DNA of 64,000 nucleotides from Bradyrhizobium macuxiense (GTDB lineage Bacteria; Pseudomonadota; Alphaproteobacteria; Rhizobiales; Xanthobacteraceae). Position 1 is the stretch's first letter, and each line of letters starts with the position of its first letter. This document shows positions 51,844 through 60,873 of the stretch, one piece after another. The stretch covers positions 59,676 to 123,675 of the forward strand of contig NZ_LNCU01000040.1 in the NCBI RefSeq assembly GCF_001542415.1. The letters are read 5' to 3'. A program made the position numbers and the translations under genes. Under the pieces are notes generated by a model that saw only the letters and a program-made list of their open reading frames with translations, ran no database searches and had not been told where the DNA came from.

Positions 51844-52820
51844 TGGATACGCACTTCGCCCAACGCCGCAGGCGTGACCTGATCATGGCCGGTTGCCTGA
51901 CCGTGATCGCCGCACTGGTGCCGCTGTTCGTCAAGGACGTCTACGTCCAGAACATCATGGTGCTGACCCTGATGTATGCGGCGCTGTCGCAGAGCTGGAA
52001 CATCCTGTCCGGCTATTGTGGGCAGATCTCGCTCGGCCACGCGCTCTATTTTGGGCTCGGAGCCTACACCACTGCGTTGCTGTTCACCAAATTCGGTGTG
52101 CTGCCGTGGTTCGGCATGCTGGCGGGCGGCGCGATCTCCGCGGTGATCGCGATGGCGTTGGGTTATCCCTGCTTCCGCCTGCGTGGCCATTACTTCGTGA
52201 TCGCGACCATTGTGATCGCCGAGATCGCGCTGCTCTTGATCCAGAACTGGGATTGGGCCGGTGCGGCGCTCGGCATCGACATCCCTGTGCGCGGCGACAG
52301 CTGGCTGAAATTCCAGTTCACCCGTTCAAAACTGCCGTACTTCTATTTTGCGCTGGCGCTCGCCTGCATCGCCTGGCTCGTCACCTGGTGGCTGGAAGAT
52401 TCCAAATGGGGCTATTGGTGGCGCGCGGTGAAGGACAATCCCGACGCCGCCGAAAGCCTCGGCGTGGTCGTGTTCAATTCCAAGATGGGCGCGGCCGCGG
52501 TCTCCGCCTTCCTGGTCGCGGTCGGCGGCAGCTTCTACGCCCAGTTCGTCTCCTATATCGACCCTGAAAGCGTGATGGGCTTCCAGTTCTCGCTGCTGAT
52601 GGCGCTGCCCGCGGTGTTAGGGGGCATCGGCACGCTGTGGGGGCCGGTGCTCGGTGCCGTCATCCTGATCCCGCTCACCGAGCTGACGCGCTCGTTCGTC
52701 GGCGGCTCCGGGCGCGGCGTCGACCTGATCGTCTACGGCACCCTGATCGTCTTGATCTCGCTGGCGCTGCCGCGAGGGCTGGTCAGCGTGTTCTCCTTGC
52801 GCAAGGAGGCTGCGCGATGA
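51843..52820 (+). CDS. Branched-chain-type ABC permease LivM
   Basis: A 325-residue permease with about nine membrane segments; SQSWNILSGYCGQISLGHALYFGLGAY is the LivM signature, and the EAA-like loop WWRAVKDNPDAAESLGV faces the ATPases. The start is the ATG at 51843, overlapping the livH stop by one base. It ends with ATGA into the ATPase gene. Confidence 0.93.
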   Translation: MDTHFAQRRRRDLIMAGCLTVIAALVPLFVKDVYVQNIMVLTLMYAALSQSWNILSGYCGQISLGHALYFGLGAYTTALLFTKFGVLPWFGMLAGGAISAVIAMALGYPCFRLRGHYFVIATIVIAEIALLLIQNWDWAGAALGIDIPVRGDSWLKFQFTRSKLPYFYFALALACIAWLVTWWLEDSKWGYWWRAVKDNPDAAESLGVVVFNSKMGAAAVSAFLVAVGGSFYAQFVSYIDPESVMGFQFSLLMALPAVLGGIGTLWGPVLGAVILIPLTELTRSFVGGSGRGVDLIVYGTLIVLISLALPRGLVSVFSLRKEAAR

Positions 52821-53578
52821 CGGCGCCCCTTGAAACCCCGCTCCTGGAAACCCCACTCTTGGAAACCCGCGGCGTCTGGCAGCGTTTCGGCGGCCTCGTC
52901 GCCAACAGCGACGTCTCGATCTCGGTCGGCCGCGGCGAGATCGTCGGCCTGATCGGCCCGAACGGCGCCGGCAAGTCGACGCTGTTCAACCTGATCGCTG
53001 GCGTGCTGCCGCCCACTCAAGGTTCGATCATCTTCGACGGCGAGGACGTCACCACATTGGGGGCGGCCGAGCGCTGCCAGCGCGGCATCGGACGCACCTT
53101 CCAGGTGGTCAAGAGCTTCGAGACCATGACTGTGATCGACAATGTCATCGTCGGCGCGCTGATCCGCAACACCGTGATGCGGGTTGCGCGGAAAAAGGCC
53201 TACGAGGTGCTGGAGTTCTGCGGCCTTGCCGCGCGCGCCAATGTGATGGCCAGCGATCTGGTGCCGTCGGAGAAGCGGCGGCTCGAGGTTGCGCGTGCGC
53301 TGGCGACTGAGCCGAAGCTGCTGTTGCTCGACGAAGTGCTGACCGGATTGACGCCGGTCGAGGCGCAGACCGGCGTCGAACTGGTGCGCAAGGTACGTGC
53401 TGCCGGCATCACCGTGCTGATGGTCGAGCACGTCATGGAGATCGTGATGCCGCTGGTCGATCGCGCCATCGTGCTCAATCTCGGCAAGGTGCTGGTCGAA
53501 GGCAAGCCCACCGAAGTGGTTCGCAATCCTGAAGTCATTTCTGCCTATCTCGGGGATCGTCATGCTGTCGGTGCGTGA
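52817..53578 (+). CDS. Branched-chain-type ABC ATPase LivG
   Basis: A 253-residue ATPase with Walker A GPNGAGKST. Where most LivG proteins have a recognisable LSGGQ-like signature, this one reads DLVPSEKRRLEVARAL, and the Walker B region is LLLLDEVLTGLTPVE (Val-Leu-Thr where DEPxxGL is usual). The tail RNPEVISAYLG is typical. The N terminus has a short repeat (LETPLLETPLLET). It is coupled by ATGA to livM and overlaps livF by 17 bp. Confidence 0.9.
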   Translation: MTAPLETPLLETPLLETRGVWQRFGGLVANSDVSISVGRGEIVGLIGPNGAGKSTLFNLIAGVLPPTQGSIIFDGEDVTTLGAAERCQRGIGRTFQVVKSFETMTVIDNVIVGALIRNTVMRVARKKAYEVLEFCGLAARANVMASDLVPSEKRRLEVARALATEPKLLLLDEVLTGLTPVEAQTGVELVRKVRAAGITVLMVEHVMEIVMPLVDRAIVLNLGKVLVEGKPTEVVRNPEVISAYLGDRHAVGA

Positions 53579-54266
53579 AGTCACCACCGCCTATCAGGGC
53601 CTGGTTGCGATCTCCGCGGTCTCGATCGACGTCAGCAAGGGCGAGATCGTCTGCGTCGCCGGCGCCAATGGCGCGGGCAAGTCGACGCTGCTGAAGTCGA
53701 TCGCCGGCGCGGAGCGGCCGCGTTCAGGCAGCGTGACTTTTGATGGCGCCCGCATCGATGGCAAGCCGCAGCATGTCATCACCGCCGGCGGCATCGCCTT
53801 CGTGCCGGAGAATCGCCGGCTGTTTCCGCGGCTGTCGGTACGCGACAATCTCCGGCTCGGCAGCTACCTCTATCGCAGCCAAGCCAATCGCGACGAGCCG
53901 CTCGATCTCGTGTTCAAGCTGTTCCCGCGGCTCTCCGAGCGGCTGGACCAGCGCGCCGAGACACTGTCCGGCGGCGAGCAGCAGATGCTGGCGATCGGCC
54001 GCGCGCTGATGACGCGGCCGCGGCTGTTGATGCTGGACGAGCCGTCGCAGGGCATCATGCCGAAACTGGTCGACGAGATCTTCCAGGCCGTGAAACGCAT
54101 CCGCGACGCCGGCATGACCGTGCTGATCGTCGAGCAACGCATGGCCGAGTGCCTGGAGATCGCTGACCGCGCCTACATCCTGCAGACCGGCCGCGTGCTG
54201 ATGCAGGGCACGGCGGCGGAGATCAGCACCAATCCGGACGTGCGCAAGGCGTATCTGGGGCTGTAA
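53562..54266 (+). CDS. Branched-chain-type ABC ATPase LivF
   Basis: A 234-residue ATPase with Walker A GANGAGKST, a canonical LSGGEQQMLAIGRAL signature and Walker B LLMLDEPSQGI. It pairs with the LivG protein, whose signature is atypical, so one composite site may be degenerate. The last gene of the transporter operon. Confidence 0.93.
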   Translation: MLSVREVTTAYQGLVAISAVSIDVSKGEIVCVAGANGAGKSTLLKSIAGAERPRSGSVTFDGARIDGKPQHVITAGGIAFVPENRRLFPRLSVRDNLRLGSYLYRSQANRDEPLDLVFKLFPRLSERLDQRAETLSGGEQQMLAIGRALMTRPRLLMLDEPSQGIMPKLVDEIFQAVKRIRDAGMTVLIVEQRMAECLEIADRAYILQTGRVLMQGTAAEISTNPDVRKAYLGL

Positions 54267-54325
54267 TCGCCGTGAAGTTTCCGCGCCCACCACGCCACCT
54301 GAGAGGCTGTGAGTCCTTGCGGCCC

Positions 54326-54440
54326 GTCATTGCGAGGAGCTCGCGACAAGATTGCGAAGCAATTTTGCGCTGAAGCGACGAAGCAATCCATGCTTCCGCG
54401 TACGCCGCACGATGGATTGCTTCGCTTCGTTCGCAATGAC
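54326..54440. repeat. Intergenic repeat 'gtcattgcgaggagc...cgcaatgac'
   Basis: A full copy of the family at 14811 and 50844 with an extra 20-bp insertion between the outer and inner arms. It lies between livF and the small secreted protein gene on the opposite strand. Confidence 0.8.
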
Positions 54441-54503
54441 GGGGAATAGACCGTCATCCCGATCAGGACGACGTCGGTGTCCGTGGCGGGCAGTCGCCCG
54501 ACT

Positions 54504-54812
54504 TCATTGTTTGGTCTTGTCCGGATGGTCCTGGGGAACGACCTCGACCTTGGCGGCGAGGTCCGGCACGCGGCTGATGCGGTAGGTCGCGTTGTCGCAT
54601 GTGAGAACCCAAGCCTCGTTGTCGGGCTTGGAGAGCTTCTCGTCCCGTTCGGCCTTGACCGGCTTGTCGCAAGGATAGCCCTGCGCCCGCAGTTGGGTTG
54701 CCAGCATGCCTTGCAAGGTCTCTTCGGTCCGTGCGGATGATGCCGCAAGGCCGCTGGTGAACAGAACCGCGAACGCCAAGCCTGCGAACTTCATCATGAC
54801 TGTCTTCCGCAT
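54504..54812 (-). CDS. Small secreted protein of unknown function
   Basis: A 102-residue protein with a signal peptide (MMKFAGLAFAVLFTSGLAASSA) and two cysteines in the mature part (YPCDKP and LTCDNATYR), which may form one disulphide. GGAGGA stands just before the first ATG. No family is recognised. It lies 18 bp after otnC on the same strand and could be co-transcribed. Confidence 0.6.
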   Translation of the reverse strand: MRKTVMMKFAGLAFAVLFTSGLAASSARTEETLQGMLATQLRAQGYPCDKPVKAERDEKLSKPDNEAWVLTCDNATYRISRVPDLAAKVEVVPQDHPDKTKQ

Positions 54813-54830
54813 ATCCGTCCTCCGCTTGAT

Positions 54831-55487
54831 CTAGTGAGGGTGATCCGGCAGCACGAGCCCGAACGTCCTGGTCAAATCCGCCACCTGTTCGGGCGAGAGA
54901 TAGCGCGGGTTCAGCCCGCGCAGCAGCAGATAGAGTTTTGCGGTTTCCTCCAGCTCCTCGGTCGCGAACACCGCCGCTTCCAGCGTGTCGCCGGAGACGA
55001 CGGGACCGTGATTGGCGAGCAGCACGGACGAATATTTCCCGGCCAGTCCCCTGATCGCATCCGCGACGGCGGGGTCGCCGGGGCGATAGTATGGCACCAG
55101 CGCGGTCTGGCCGCATTTCATGACGTAGTAGGCCGTCATCGCCGGCAGCACGGCGCGCGGGTCGATCTCGGGCAGCATCGAGAGTGCGACCGAGTGGGTG
55201 GAGTGCAGATGCACCACGGCGCCGGCGGAAGCGCGCGTCTGGTAGAGCGCGGTGTGCAGCGGCACTTCCTTGGTCGGAGCATCGCCGGAGACCAGCCGGC
55301 CATTGCCGCCGAGCCGCGACATTTTCGCCGGATCGAGGAAGCCGAGCGAAGCGTTGGTCGGCGTCACCAGCCAGCCGCCGTCGTCGAGCCGGACGCTGAT
55401 ATTGCCCGAGGAGCCCGGCGTCAGCCCGCGCTCGAACAGCGAGCGGCCGAAGCGGCAGATATCCTCACGAAGCTTTGTTTCGCTCAT
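54831..55487 (-). CDS. otnC: 3-oxo-tetronate 4-phosphate decarboxylase OtnC
   Basis: A 218-residue class II aldolase-fold protein. The metal-binding HLHSTHS and ANHGPVVSGD motifs and the N-terminal LTPGSSGNISVRLDDG place it in the aldolase/adducin family; proximity to otnI and otnK supports OtnC. It decarboxylates 3-oxo-tetronate 4-phosphate to dihydroxyacetone phosphate. The ATG at 55487 is preferred over 55991, which lies in the ltnD gene. It is divergent from ltnD. Confidence 0.88.
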   Translation of the reverse strand: MSETKLREDICRFGRSLFERGLTPGSSGNISVRLDDGGWLVTPTNASLGFLDPAKMSRLGGNGRLVSGDAPTKEVPLHTALYQTRASAGAVVHLHSTHSVALSMLPEIDPRAVLPAMTAYYVMKCGQTALVPYYRPGDPAVADAIRGLAGKYSSVLLANHGPVVSGDTLEAAVFATEELEETAKLYLLLRGLNPRYLSPEQVADLTRTFGLVLPDHPH

Positions 55488-55557
55488 GGCGCTATCCGTT
55501 TTCCGCTTTGTCTCATGCTTTGGCAGCGCGGCCAAGCCGTGATAGGCAGGCAACAAC

Positions 55558-55601
55558 GAGCATGATCCGGAAGGGTGAAAGCCGGTTTTCCGAAAATGCT
55601 C
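55558..55601. repeat. Intergenic palindrome 'gagcatgatccgga...aatgctc'
   Basis: Inverted arms GAGCATGATCCGGAA and TTTTCCGAAAATGCTC around AGGGTGAAAGCC. It resembles a very common Bradyrhizobium intergenic repeat. It occupies most of the gap between otnC and ltnD. Confidence 0.6.
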
Positions 55602-55631
55602 AAACAACCAAGAATGTTCAGGGATCGCCGC

Positions 55632-56543
55632 ATGTCCAGTTCCGCAACACAACGCGTCGCCGTCATCGGGCTGGGGTCGATGGGATACGGCATGGCAACC
55701 TCGCTCAAGCGCGCGGGCTTCGAGTTGACCGGCTGCGACGTCTCGGCGGACGCGGTCGGACGGTTTGTCGCCGACGGCGGCAAGGGCGCGAAGACGCCGG
55801 CCGAGGCCGCCAGGGGCACCGATATCGTGGTCAGCGTCGTGGTCAATGCGGCGCAGACCGAAGCGATCCTGTTTGGCGCCGGCGGCGTGGCCGAGACGTT
55901 GCCGAAGGACGCGGTGTTCGTGTCGTCGGCGACCATGGATCCCGACATCGCACGGCGTCTCGCCAGACAGCTCGAAGCGACCGGCCGGCACTATCTCGAT
56001 GCCCCGATTTCCGGCGGTGCGCAGCGCGCGGCGCAGGGCGAACTTACCATCCTTGCCTCAGGCAGCGCGGCGGCGTTCGCGAAGGCGCGGCCGGCACTGG
56101 ATGCGATGGCGGCGAAGCTCTACGAGCTCGGCGATGCGGCGGGGCAGGGCGCCGCCTTCAAGATGATCAACCAATTGCTCGCCGGCGTGCATATCGCCGC
56201 CGCCTCCGAGGCGATCGCCTTTGCCGCCAAGCAGGGCCTCGATATCCGGAAAGTCTACGAGGTGATCACGGCTTCCGCCGGCAATTCCTGGATGTTCGAG
56301 AACCGCATGCCGCACGTGCTCGACGGCGACTACACGCCGCGCAGTGCGGTCGAGATTTTCGTCAAGGACCTCGGCATCATCCAGGACATGGCGCGTAATG
56401 CCCGCTTCCCGGTGCCGGTCTCCGCCGCGGCGCTGCAGATGTTCCTGATGACGGCGGCCGCCGGCATGGGCCGCGACGACGATGCGTCGGTGGCGCGGAT
56501 GTATGCGCAGGTCACCGGCACCAAACTGCCCGGCGAGAAATAA
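55632..56543 (+). CDS. ltnD: L-threonate dehydrogenase LtnD
   Basis: A 303-residue beta-hydroxyacid dehydrogenase. The cofactor loop GLGSMGYGMATSL, the substrate motif DAPISGGAQRAAQGELTI and the catalytic lysine in KMINQLLAGVHI are all present. It oxidises L-threonate to 2-oxo-tetronate, inferred from the neighbouring otnI, otnK and otnC. The ATG at 55632 is preferred to 55575, which lies in the repeat. Confidence 0.9.
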   Translation: MSSSATQRVAVIGLGSMGYGMATSLKRAGFELTGCDVSADAVGRFVADGGKGAKTPAEAARGTDIVVSVVVNAAQTEAILFGAGGVAETLPKDAVFVSSATMDPDIARRLARQLEATGRHYLDAPISGGAQRAAQGELTILASGSAAAFAKARPALDAMAAKLYELGDAAGQGAAFKMINQLLAGVHIAAASEAIAFAAKQGLDIRKVYEVITASAGNSWMFENRMPHVLDGDYTPRSAVEIFVKDLGIIQDMARNARFPVPVSAAALQMFLMTAAAGMGRDDDASVARMYAQVTGTKLPGEK

Positions 56544-56555
56544 GAGGACCTCCAG

Positions 56556-57338
56556 ATGCCCCGCTTTGCCGCCAATCTCTCCATGATGTTCAACGAGGTC
56601 CCGTTCCTCGACCGCTTCCAGGCGGCGGCGAAGGCGGGCTTTACCGCGGTCGAGTTCCTGTTTCCCTATGATCATCCGGCCGATGAGGTCGGCAAACGGT
56701 TGCACGGCAATGGGCTGACGCAGGCGCTGTTCAACCTGCCGCCGGGCGATTGGAACGCCGGCGAGAAGGGCTTTGCCGCGCTGCCCGATCGTTTCACCGA
56801 TCTGCAGCGGAGCCTGACCGCCGCGCTGCCCTATGCGCAGGCGACCGGAGTGAAGCGGCTGCATCTGATGGCGGGTATCGCCAACCGCAACGATCCGAAG
56901 GCAGTCGCCGCGTTTCGCAAATCCGTCGCGTACGCCGCGGAATTCTTCGCGCCGCACGGCCTTGACGTCGTGATCGAGCCGATCAACCCGCGCAACGTGC
57001 CGGGCTACTTCCTCAACGACTTCACCTTCGCCCACGACCTGATCAACGAGCTGAAGATTCCGAACCTCAAGCTGCAATTCGACATCTATCACTGCCAGAT
57101 CGTCCACGGCGACGTCACGATGCGGCTGCGCGAGATGATGCCTGTCATCGGCCACATCCAGATCGCCTCGATCCCCTCGCGCAATGAGCCCGACGGGGAG
57201 GAGCTCAATTATCCGTTCCTGTTCGGCGAACTGGACCGGCTCGGCTATGGCGGCTTCGTCGGCTGTGAGTACAATCCGCGCGGCAAGACCACGGATGGTC
57301 TCGCCTGGTTCAAGCCCTATGCGGGAGTGAAGCCGTGA
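56556..57338 (+). CDS. otnI: 2-oxo-tetronate isomerase OtnI
   Basis: A 260-residue hydroxypyruvate-isomerase-like TIM barrel. LSMMFNEVPFLDRFQAAAKAGF, VIEPINPRNVPGYFLND and LQFDIYHCQIVHGD carry the expected metal-binding Glu, Asp and His. It converts 2-oxo-tetronate to 3-oxo-tetronate. It lies 12 bp after ltnD and overlaps otnK by GTGA. Confidence 0.93.
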   Translation: MPRFAANLSMMFNEVPFLDRFQAAAKAGFTAVEFLFPYDHPADEVGKRLHGNGLTQALFNLPPGDWNAGEKGFAALPDRFTDLQRSLTAALPYAQATGVKRLHLMAGIANRNDPKAVAAFRKSVAYAAEFFAPHGLDVVIEPINPRNVPGYFLNDFTFAHDLINELKIPNLKLQFDIYHCQIVHGDVTMRLREMMPVIGHIQIASIPSRNEPDGEELNYPFLFGELDRLGYGGFVGCEYNPRGKTTDGLAWFKPYAGVKP

Positions 57339-58624
57339 CGGTCGCAGCGAAACTGTCTCTGGGCTGCATCGCCGACGACTATACCGGCGCCTCCGACCTC
57401 GCCAACACGCTGACTCGCGCCGGGCTGCGCACCGTGCAGACCATCGGCGTGCCCGCGGCCGATCTTGTGCTGCCGGAGGTCGATGCCGTCGTGGTGTCGT
57501 TGAAGAGCCGCTCGATCGAGGCCGGCCTTGCGGTGACGCGCTCGCGCGCGGCTGAGCAGTGGCTGCGCGGCCGCGGTGCGGAGCACATCCTGTTCAAGAT
57601 CTGCTCCACCTTCGATTCCACCGACGCCGGCAACATCGGTCCGGTGATGGATGCGCTGCGTGCAGATTCCGGCGATACGATCGTGCTGGTCACTCCGGCG
57701 TTCCCGGAGACCGGCCGCACCGTCTATCAGGGCAATCTGTTCGTCGGCGCGGTGCCGCTGAACGAGAGCCCGCTGAAGGACCACCCGCTCAATCCGATGC
57801 ACGATTCCAACCTGGTGCGGGTGCTGGCGCGCCAGAGCAAGACCAAGGTGGGCTTGGTCGATCTCGCGACCCTCGGCCGCGGCGTGGACGCGGTCCGCGC
57901 CAAGCTCGCCGATCTCGCGGCCAAGGGCATCGGCGCGGCCGTTGTCGACGCGGTGTTCGACCGCGACCTCGAGATTATCGGGCAGGTGGCGCTCGACCAT
58001 CGCGTCTCGGTCGGCGCCTCCGGGATCGGGCTCGGATTGGCGCGGGCGCTGGTTGCCGCGGGCAAGGTCAAACCGGATGCCGTGAACGCAATGCAGGACA
58101 TGGCGGTCGGCGGGCCGCCGGCCTGCCTCGCCGGTAGTTGTTCGCAGGCGACCTTGCAGCAGATCGCGAGCGCCGAGAAGGTGATGCCGGTGCTGCATCT
58201 CGATCCCGAAAGGGTCGTCGCTGGCAAGGACGAGGCGCAACGCGCGCTGGCCTGGGCCAAGGACCGGATCGGCGACGGCCCGATCCTGATCGCGAGCAGC
58301 GCTACTCCGGATGAGGTTGCAGCCCTGCAATCCCGTCATGGCCGCGATGCAGCCGGACACGCCATCGAGCAGGCGATGGCCGACATCGCCGACGGTCTGG
58401 TGCAGTCGGGCGTGCGCAGGCTGGTGGTGGCTGGTGGTGAAACTTCGGGCGCCGTGGTCGACCGCCTGCGCATCCCGGGATTCCTCGTCGGTGCGGAAAT
58501 CGCCGCGGGCGTTCCGGTTCTGCGCGCCGTCGGAATCAGCAGCGGCGACATGTTGCTTGCCTTGAAATCGGGCAATTTCGGCGGACCGGAATTCTTCTCG
58601 GATGCGCTCGCCTTGATGCGCTGA
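57335..58624 (+). CDS. otnK: 3-oxo-tetronate kinase OtnK
   Basis: A 429-residue DUF1537-type kinase. LGCIADDYTGASDLANTLTRAG at the N terminus and GGETSGAVVDRL near the C terminus are the family landmarks. It phosphorylates 3-oxo-tetronate at C4. The GTG start overlaps the otnI stop. It closes the ltnD-otnI-otnK operon; with OtnC the product enters glycolysis as dihydroxyacetone phosphate. Confidence 0.94.
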   Translation: MTVAAKLSLGCIADDYTGASDLANTLTRAGLRTVQTIGVPAADLVLPEVDAVVVSLKSRSIEAGLAVTRSRAAEQWLRGRGAEHILFKICSTFDSTDAGNIGPVMDALRADSGDTIVLVTPAFPETGRTVYQGNLFVGAVPLNESPLKDHPLNPMHDSNLVRVLARQSKTKVGLVDLATLGRGVDAVRAKLADLAAKGIGAAVVDAVFDRDLEIIGQVALDHRVSVGASGIGLGLARALVAAGKVKPDAVNAMQDMAVGGPPACLAGSCSQATLQQIASAEKVMPVLHLDPERVVAGKDEAQRALAWAKDRIGDGPILIASSATPDEVAALQSRHGRDAAGHAIEQAMADIADGLVQSGVRRLVVAGGETSGAVVDRLRIPGFLVGAEIAAGVPVLRAVGISSGDMLLALKSGNFGGPEFFSDALALMR

Positions 58625-58793
58625 GCGCGCCGCGCGCCTCACTTCGCGGCAACAAATTGCGACTCCGTAGTTCAACGGGGATTCAAATTAACCCAACCGA
58701 AGGACGGGCGCAGGCTTTGATGCCCGCGACGTCCCGTCGCGTCGCCGTTTGATTCCCGACCCGGACCCGCTCCCGCCAGCAAGAGACATCACG

Positions 58794-60485
58794 ATGTTTG
58801 CCAAACTCTCGATTCGCGCCAAGATCATTTCCGTCGTGGCGCTACTGCTTGTCGCGATGGCGGGCATGGGCTTGCTCGCAGTCAGGGACATGCACACGAT
58901 CAACGCCAATACGACCGACATCACGACGAACTGGCTGCCGAGCGTGCGCGTTCTCGGCGAACTGCGCGCCGGCGTCATCACCTATCGCAACGTGATCCGC
59001 GAGCACATGCTCGCCGAGACGCTTGAAGAGAAGCTGGCGGCCGAGAAGACGCTTGCCAGCGTGGTCGAAGCCAATACCAAGGCACGGGCGACCTACGAGG
59101 CGATGATCTCCTCTCCGGAGGAGCGGGCGCTCTACAACCAGTGGGCCGAAACCTGGACCAGATACAAGAAGGGCACCGAGGATGTGATGGCCCTGTCGCG
59201 CAAGGAAGCGGGCAGGCTCCCGCAGGAAGCGCATGAGCTCAACACCAAGGTCGTGAACAAGATCGGCCTCGATGCCGATGAAATCCTCCGCAAGGACATC
59301 GCGCTCAACAACGCCGGTGCTGACAAGGCGGCGAAGGATGCGGCCGACAATTACAATTCGGCCGTCATGGTGCTGGCGACCATTCTCGGCGTCGCCATCC
59401 TGATCGGCATCGGCGTCAGCTTCTATCTGGTTCGCGATGTCTCTGCCGGTATCGCGTCGATCGTCACGCCGATGCAGGCTCTGGGCCGCGGGGACCTCAC
59501 CGCGATCGTTCCCCATCAGGGCGAGAAGACCGAGGTCGGCATGATGGCCGACACCCTGCAGGTGTTCAAGGAAGCCCTGATCGCCAAGAAGGCCGCTGAC
59601 GAGGCTGCCGCGGCGGATGCCGAAGCCAAGATCGAGCGCGGCCGTCGGGTCGATGGTATCACCCGCAATTTCGAGCAGATGATCGGCGAGATCGTGCAGA
59701 CCGTATCGTCGGCCTCGACCCAGCTCGAAGCCTCCGCAGGCACGCTGTCGACGACGGCCACGCGTTCGCAGCAACTGACCACCACGGTCGCCGCGGCTTC
59801 GGAAGAAGCTTCCGCCAACGTGCAGTCGGTGGCGTCGGCGACCGAGGAGATGTCGTCGTCGGTGACGGAGATCAGCCGCCAGGTGCAGGAATCGGCACGG
59901 ATGGCCGGCGACGCCGTCGGCCAAGCGCGCACCACGAATGATCGCGTCAGCGAGCTGTCGAAGGCCGCCGCGCGCATCGGCGACGTCGTCGAGCTCATCA
60001 ACACCATCGCCGGCCAGACCAATCTGCTGGCGCTGAACGCCACCATCGAGGCGGCGCGCGCCGGCGAGGCCGGCCGCGGCTTCGCGGTCGTGGCATCCGA
60101 GGTCAAGGCGCTGGCCGAGCAGACTGCCAAGGCGACCGGCGAGATCGGCCAGCAGATTTCCGGCATTCAGGCTGCGACGCAGGAATCCGTCGGTGCAATC
60201 AAGGAGATTTCCTCGACCATCGAGCGGCTGTCCGAGATCTCCTCCACCATCGCGGCCGCCGTCGAGGAGCAGGGCGCGGCGACCCAGGAGATTTCGCGCA
60301 ACGTGCAGCAGGCGGCGCTCGGCACCCAGCAGGTCTCGGCCAATATTACCGACGTGCAGCAGGGCGCGACCGAAACCGGCTCGGCCTCGACCCAGGTGCT
60401 GTCGGCGGCGCAGTCGCTCTCCGGCGACAGCAACCGCCTCAAGCTCGAGGTCGGCAAGTTCCTCGACGCTGTCCGTGCCGCCTGA
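58794..60485 (+). CDS. Methyl-accepting chemotaxis protein with 4HB sensor
   Basis: A 563-residue receptor. One membrane helix (about residues 11-33) precedes a periplasmic four-helix-bundle sensor (about 35-187), a second membrane helix (about 190-212), a HAMP domain and a long signalling coiled coil with the tip sequence [34 protein letters not shown]. The ATG at 58794 has AAGAGA upstream; the start at 58749 is less likely. Ligand unknown. It likely follows its own promoter. Confidence 0.94.
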   Translation: MFAKLSIRAKIISVVALLLVAMAGMGLLAVRDMHTINANTTDITTNWLPSVRVLGELRAGVITYRNVIREHMLAETLEEKLAAEKTLASVVEANTKARATYEAMISSPEERALYNQWAETWTRYKKGTEDVMALSRKEAGRLPQEAHELNTKVVNKIGLDADEILRKDIALNNAGADKAAKDAADNYNSAVMVLATILGVAILIGIGVSFYLVRDVSAGIASIVTPMQALGRGDLTAIVPHQGEKTEVGMMADTLQVFKEALIAKKAADEAAAADAEAKIERGRRVDGITRNFEQMIGEIVQTVSSASTQLEASAGTLSTTATRSQQLTTTVAAASEEASANVQSVASATEEMSSSVTEISRQVQESARMAGDAVGQARTTNDRVSELSKAAARIGDVVELINTIAGQTNLLALNATIEAARAGEAGRGFAVVASEVKALAEQTAKATGEIGQQISGIQAATQESVGAIKEISSTIERLSEISSTIAAAVEEQGAATQEISRNVQQAALGTQQVSANITDVQQGATETGSASTQVLSAAQSLSGDSNRLKLEVGKFLDAVRAA

Positions 60486-60501
60486 CGACGAACGCCAATC
60501 G

Positions 60502-60531
60502 GGCGAGCATCGAAGCCCTTCGATGCTCGCC
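60502..60531 (+). terminator. Likely transcription terminator after the chemoreceptor gene
   Basis: A 14-bp perfect stem (60502-60515 with 60518-60531) containing CGAGCATCGAAG, with only two unpaired bases in the loop. There is no T-tract, so it may need help or be a processing site. Confidence 0.55.
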
Positions 60532-60802
60532 TGTTGGCGCGACGGACGCGCGACGCGGGGATGGGGGCCGCTCACCACGCTTTGCAATTTCGCAGACCTG
60601 CGATGCATCAGCTTCGTAGGGCCAAAGCAGTGTCCCTGCCTTGCCGGTTTTCGGAGCAGGTCTGTCTCTTTTGAGCGCCAGCCGGCCCAGGCTGCAGGCA
60701 TTTCGGCGGGCTTGCTCACGAGCTATGCCAATGAAGTGAAGGCTGCTGGCACACCACGGGTTGGCGTTTTGCCGTCCTTCGGGTAAATCGACCCCAGTGG
60801 AA

Positions 60803-60823
60803 CGGCGCTTTTTTGAAGCGCCG
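60803..60823 (+). other. Hairpin in the RND gene leader
   Basis: CGGCGCTT (60803-60810) pairs with AAGCGCCG (60816-60823) around a TTTTG loop, 50 bp before the RND start. It lacks a T-tract after the stem, so a leader structure or a bidirectional terminator are both possible. Confidence 0.4.
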
Positions 60824-60873
60824 ATTCCTTTGCCTGGGCAGGCTTTTTCGGGAATTTCGGGAATACCCTTTCT

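Larger units (their letters stand above)
60486..60873. other. 388-bp gap with hairpins before the RND gene
   Basis: Contains the two hairpins listed separately and no credible gene. A small GCCT-GGGC-AGGC hairpin followed by TTTTT (60832-60848) lies 25 bp before the RND start and could act as an attenuator. Confidence 0.45.
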
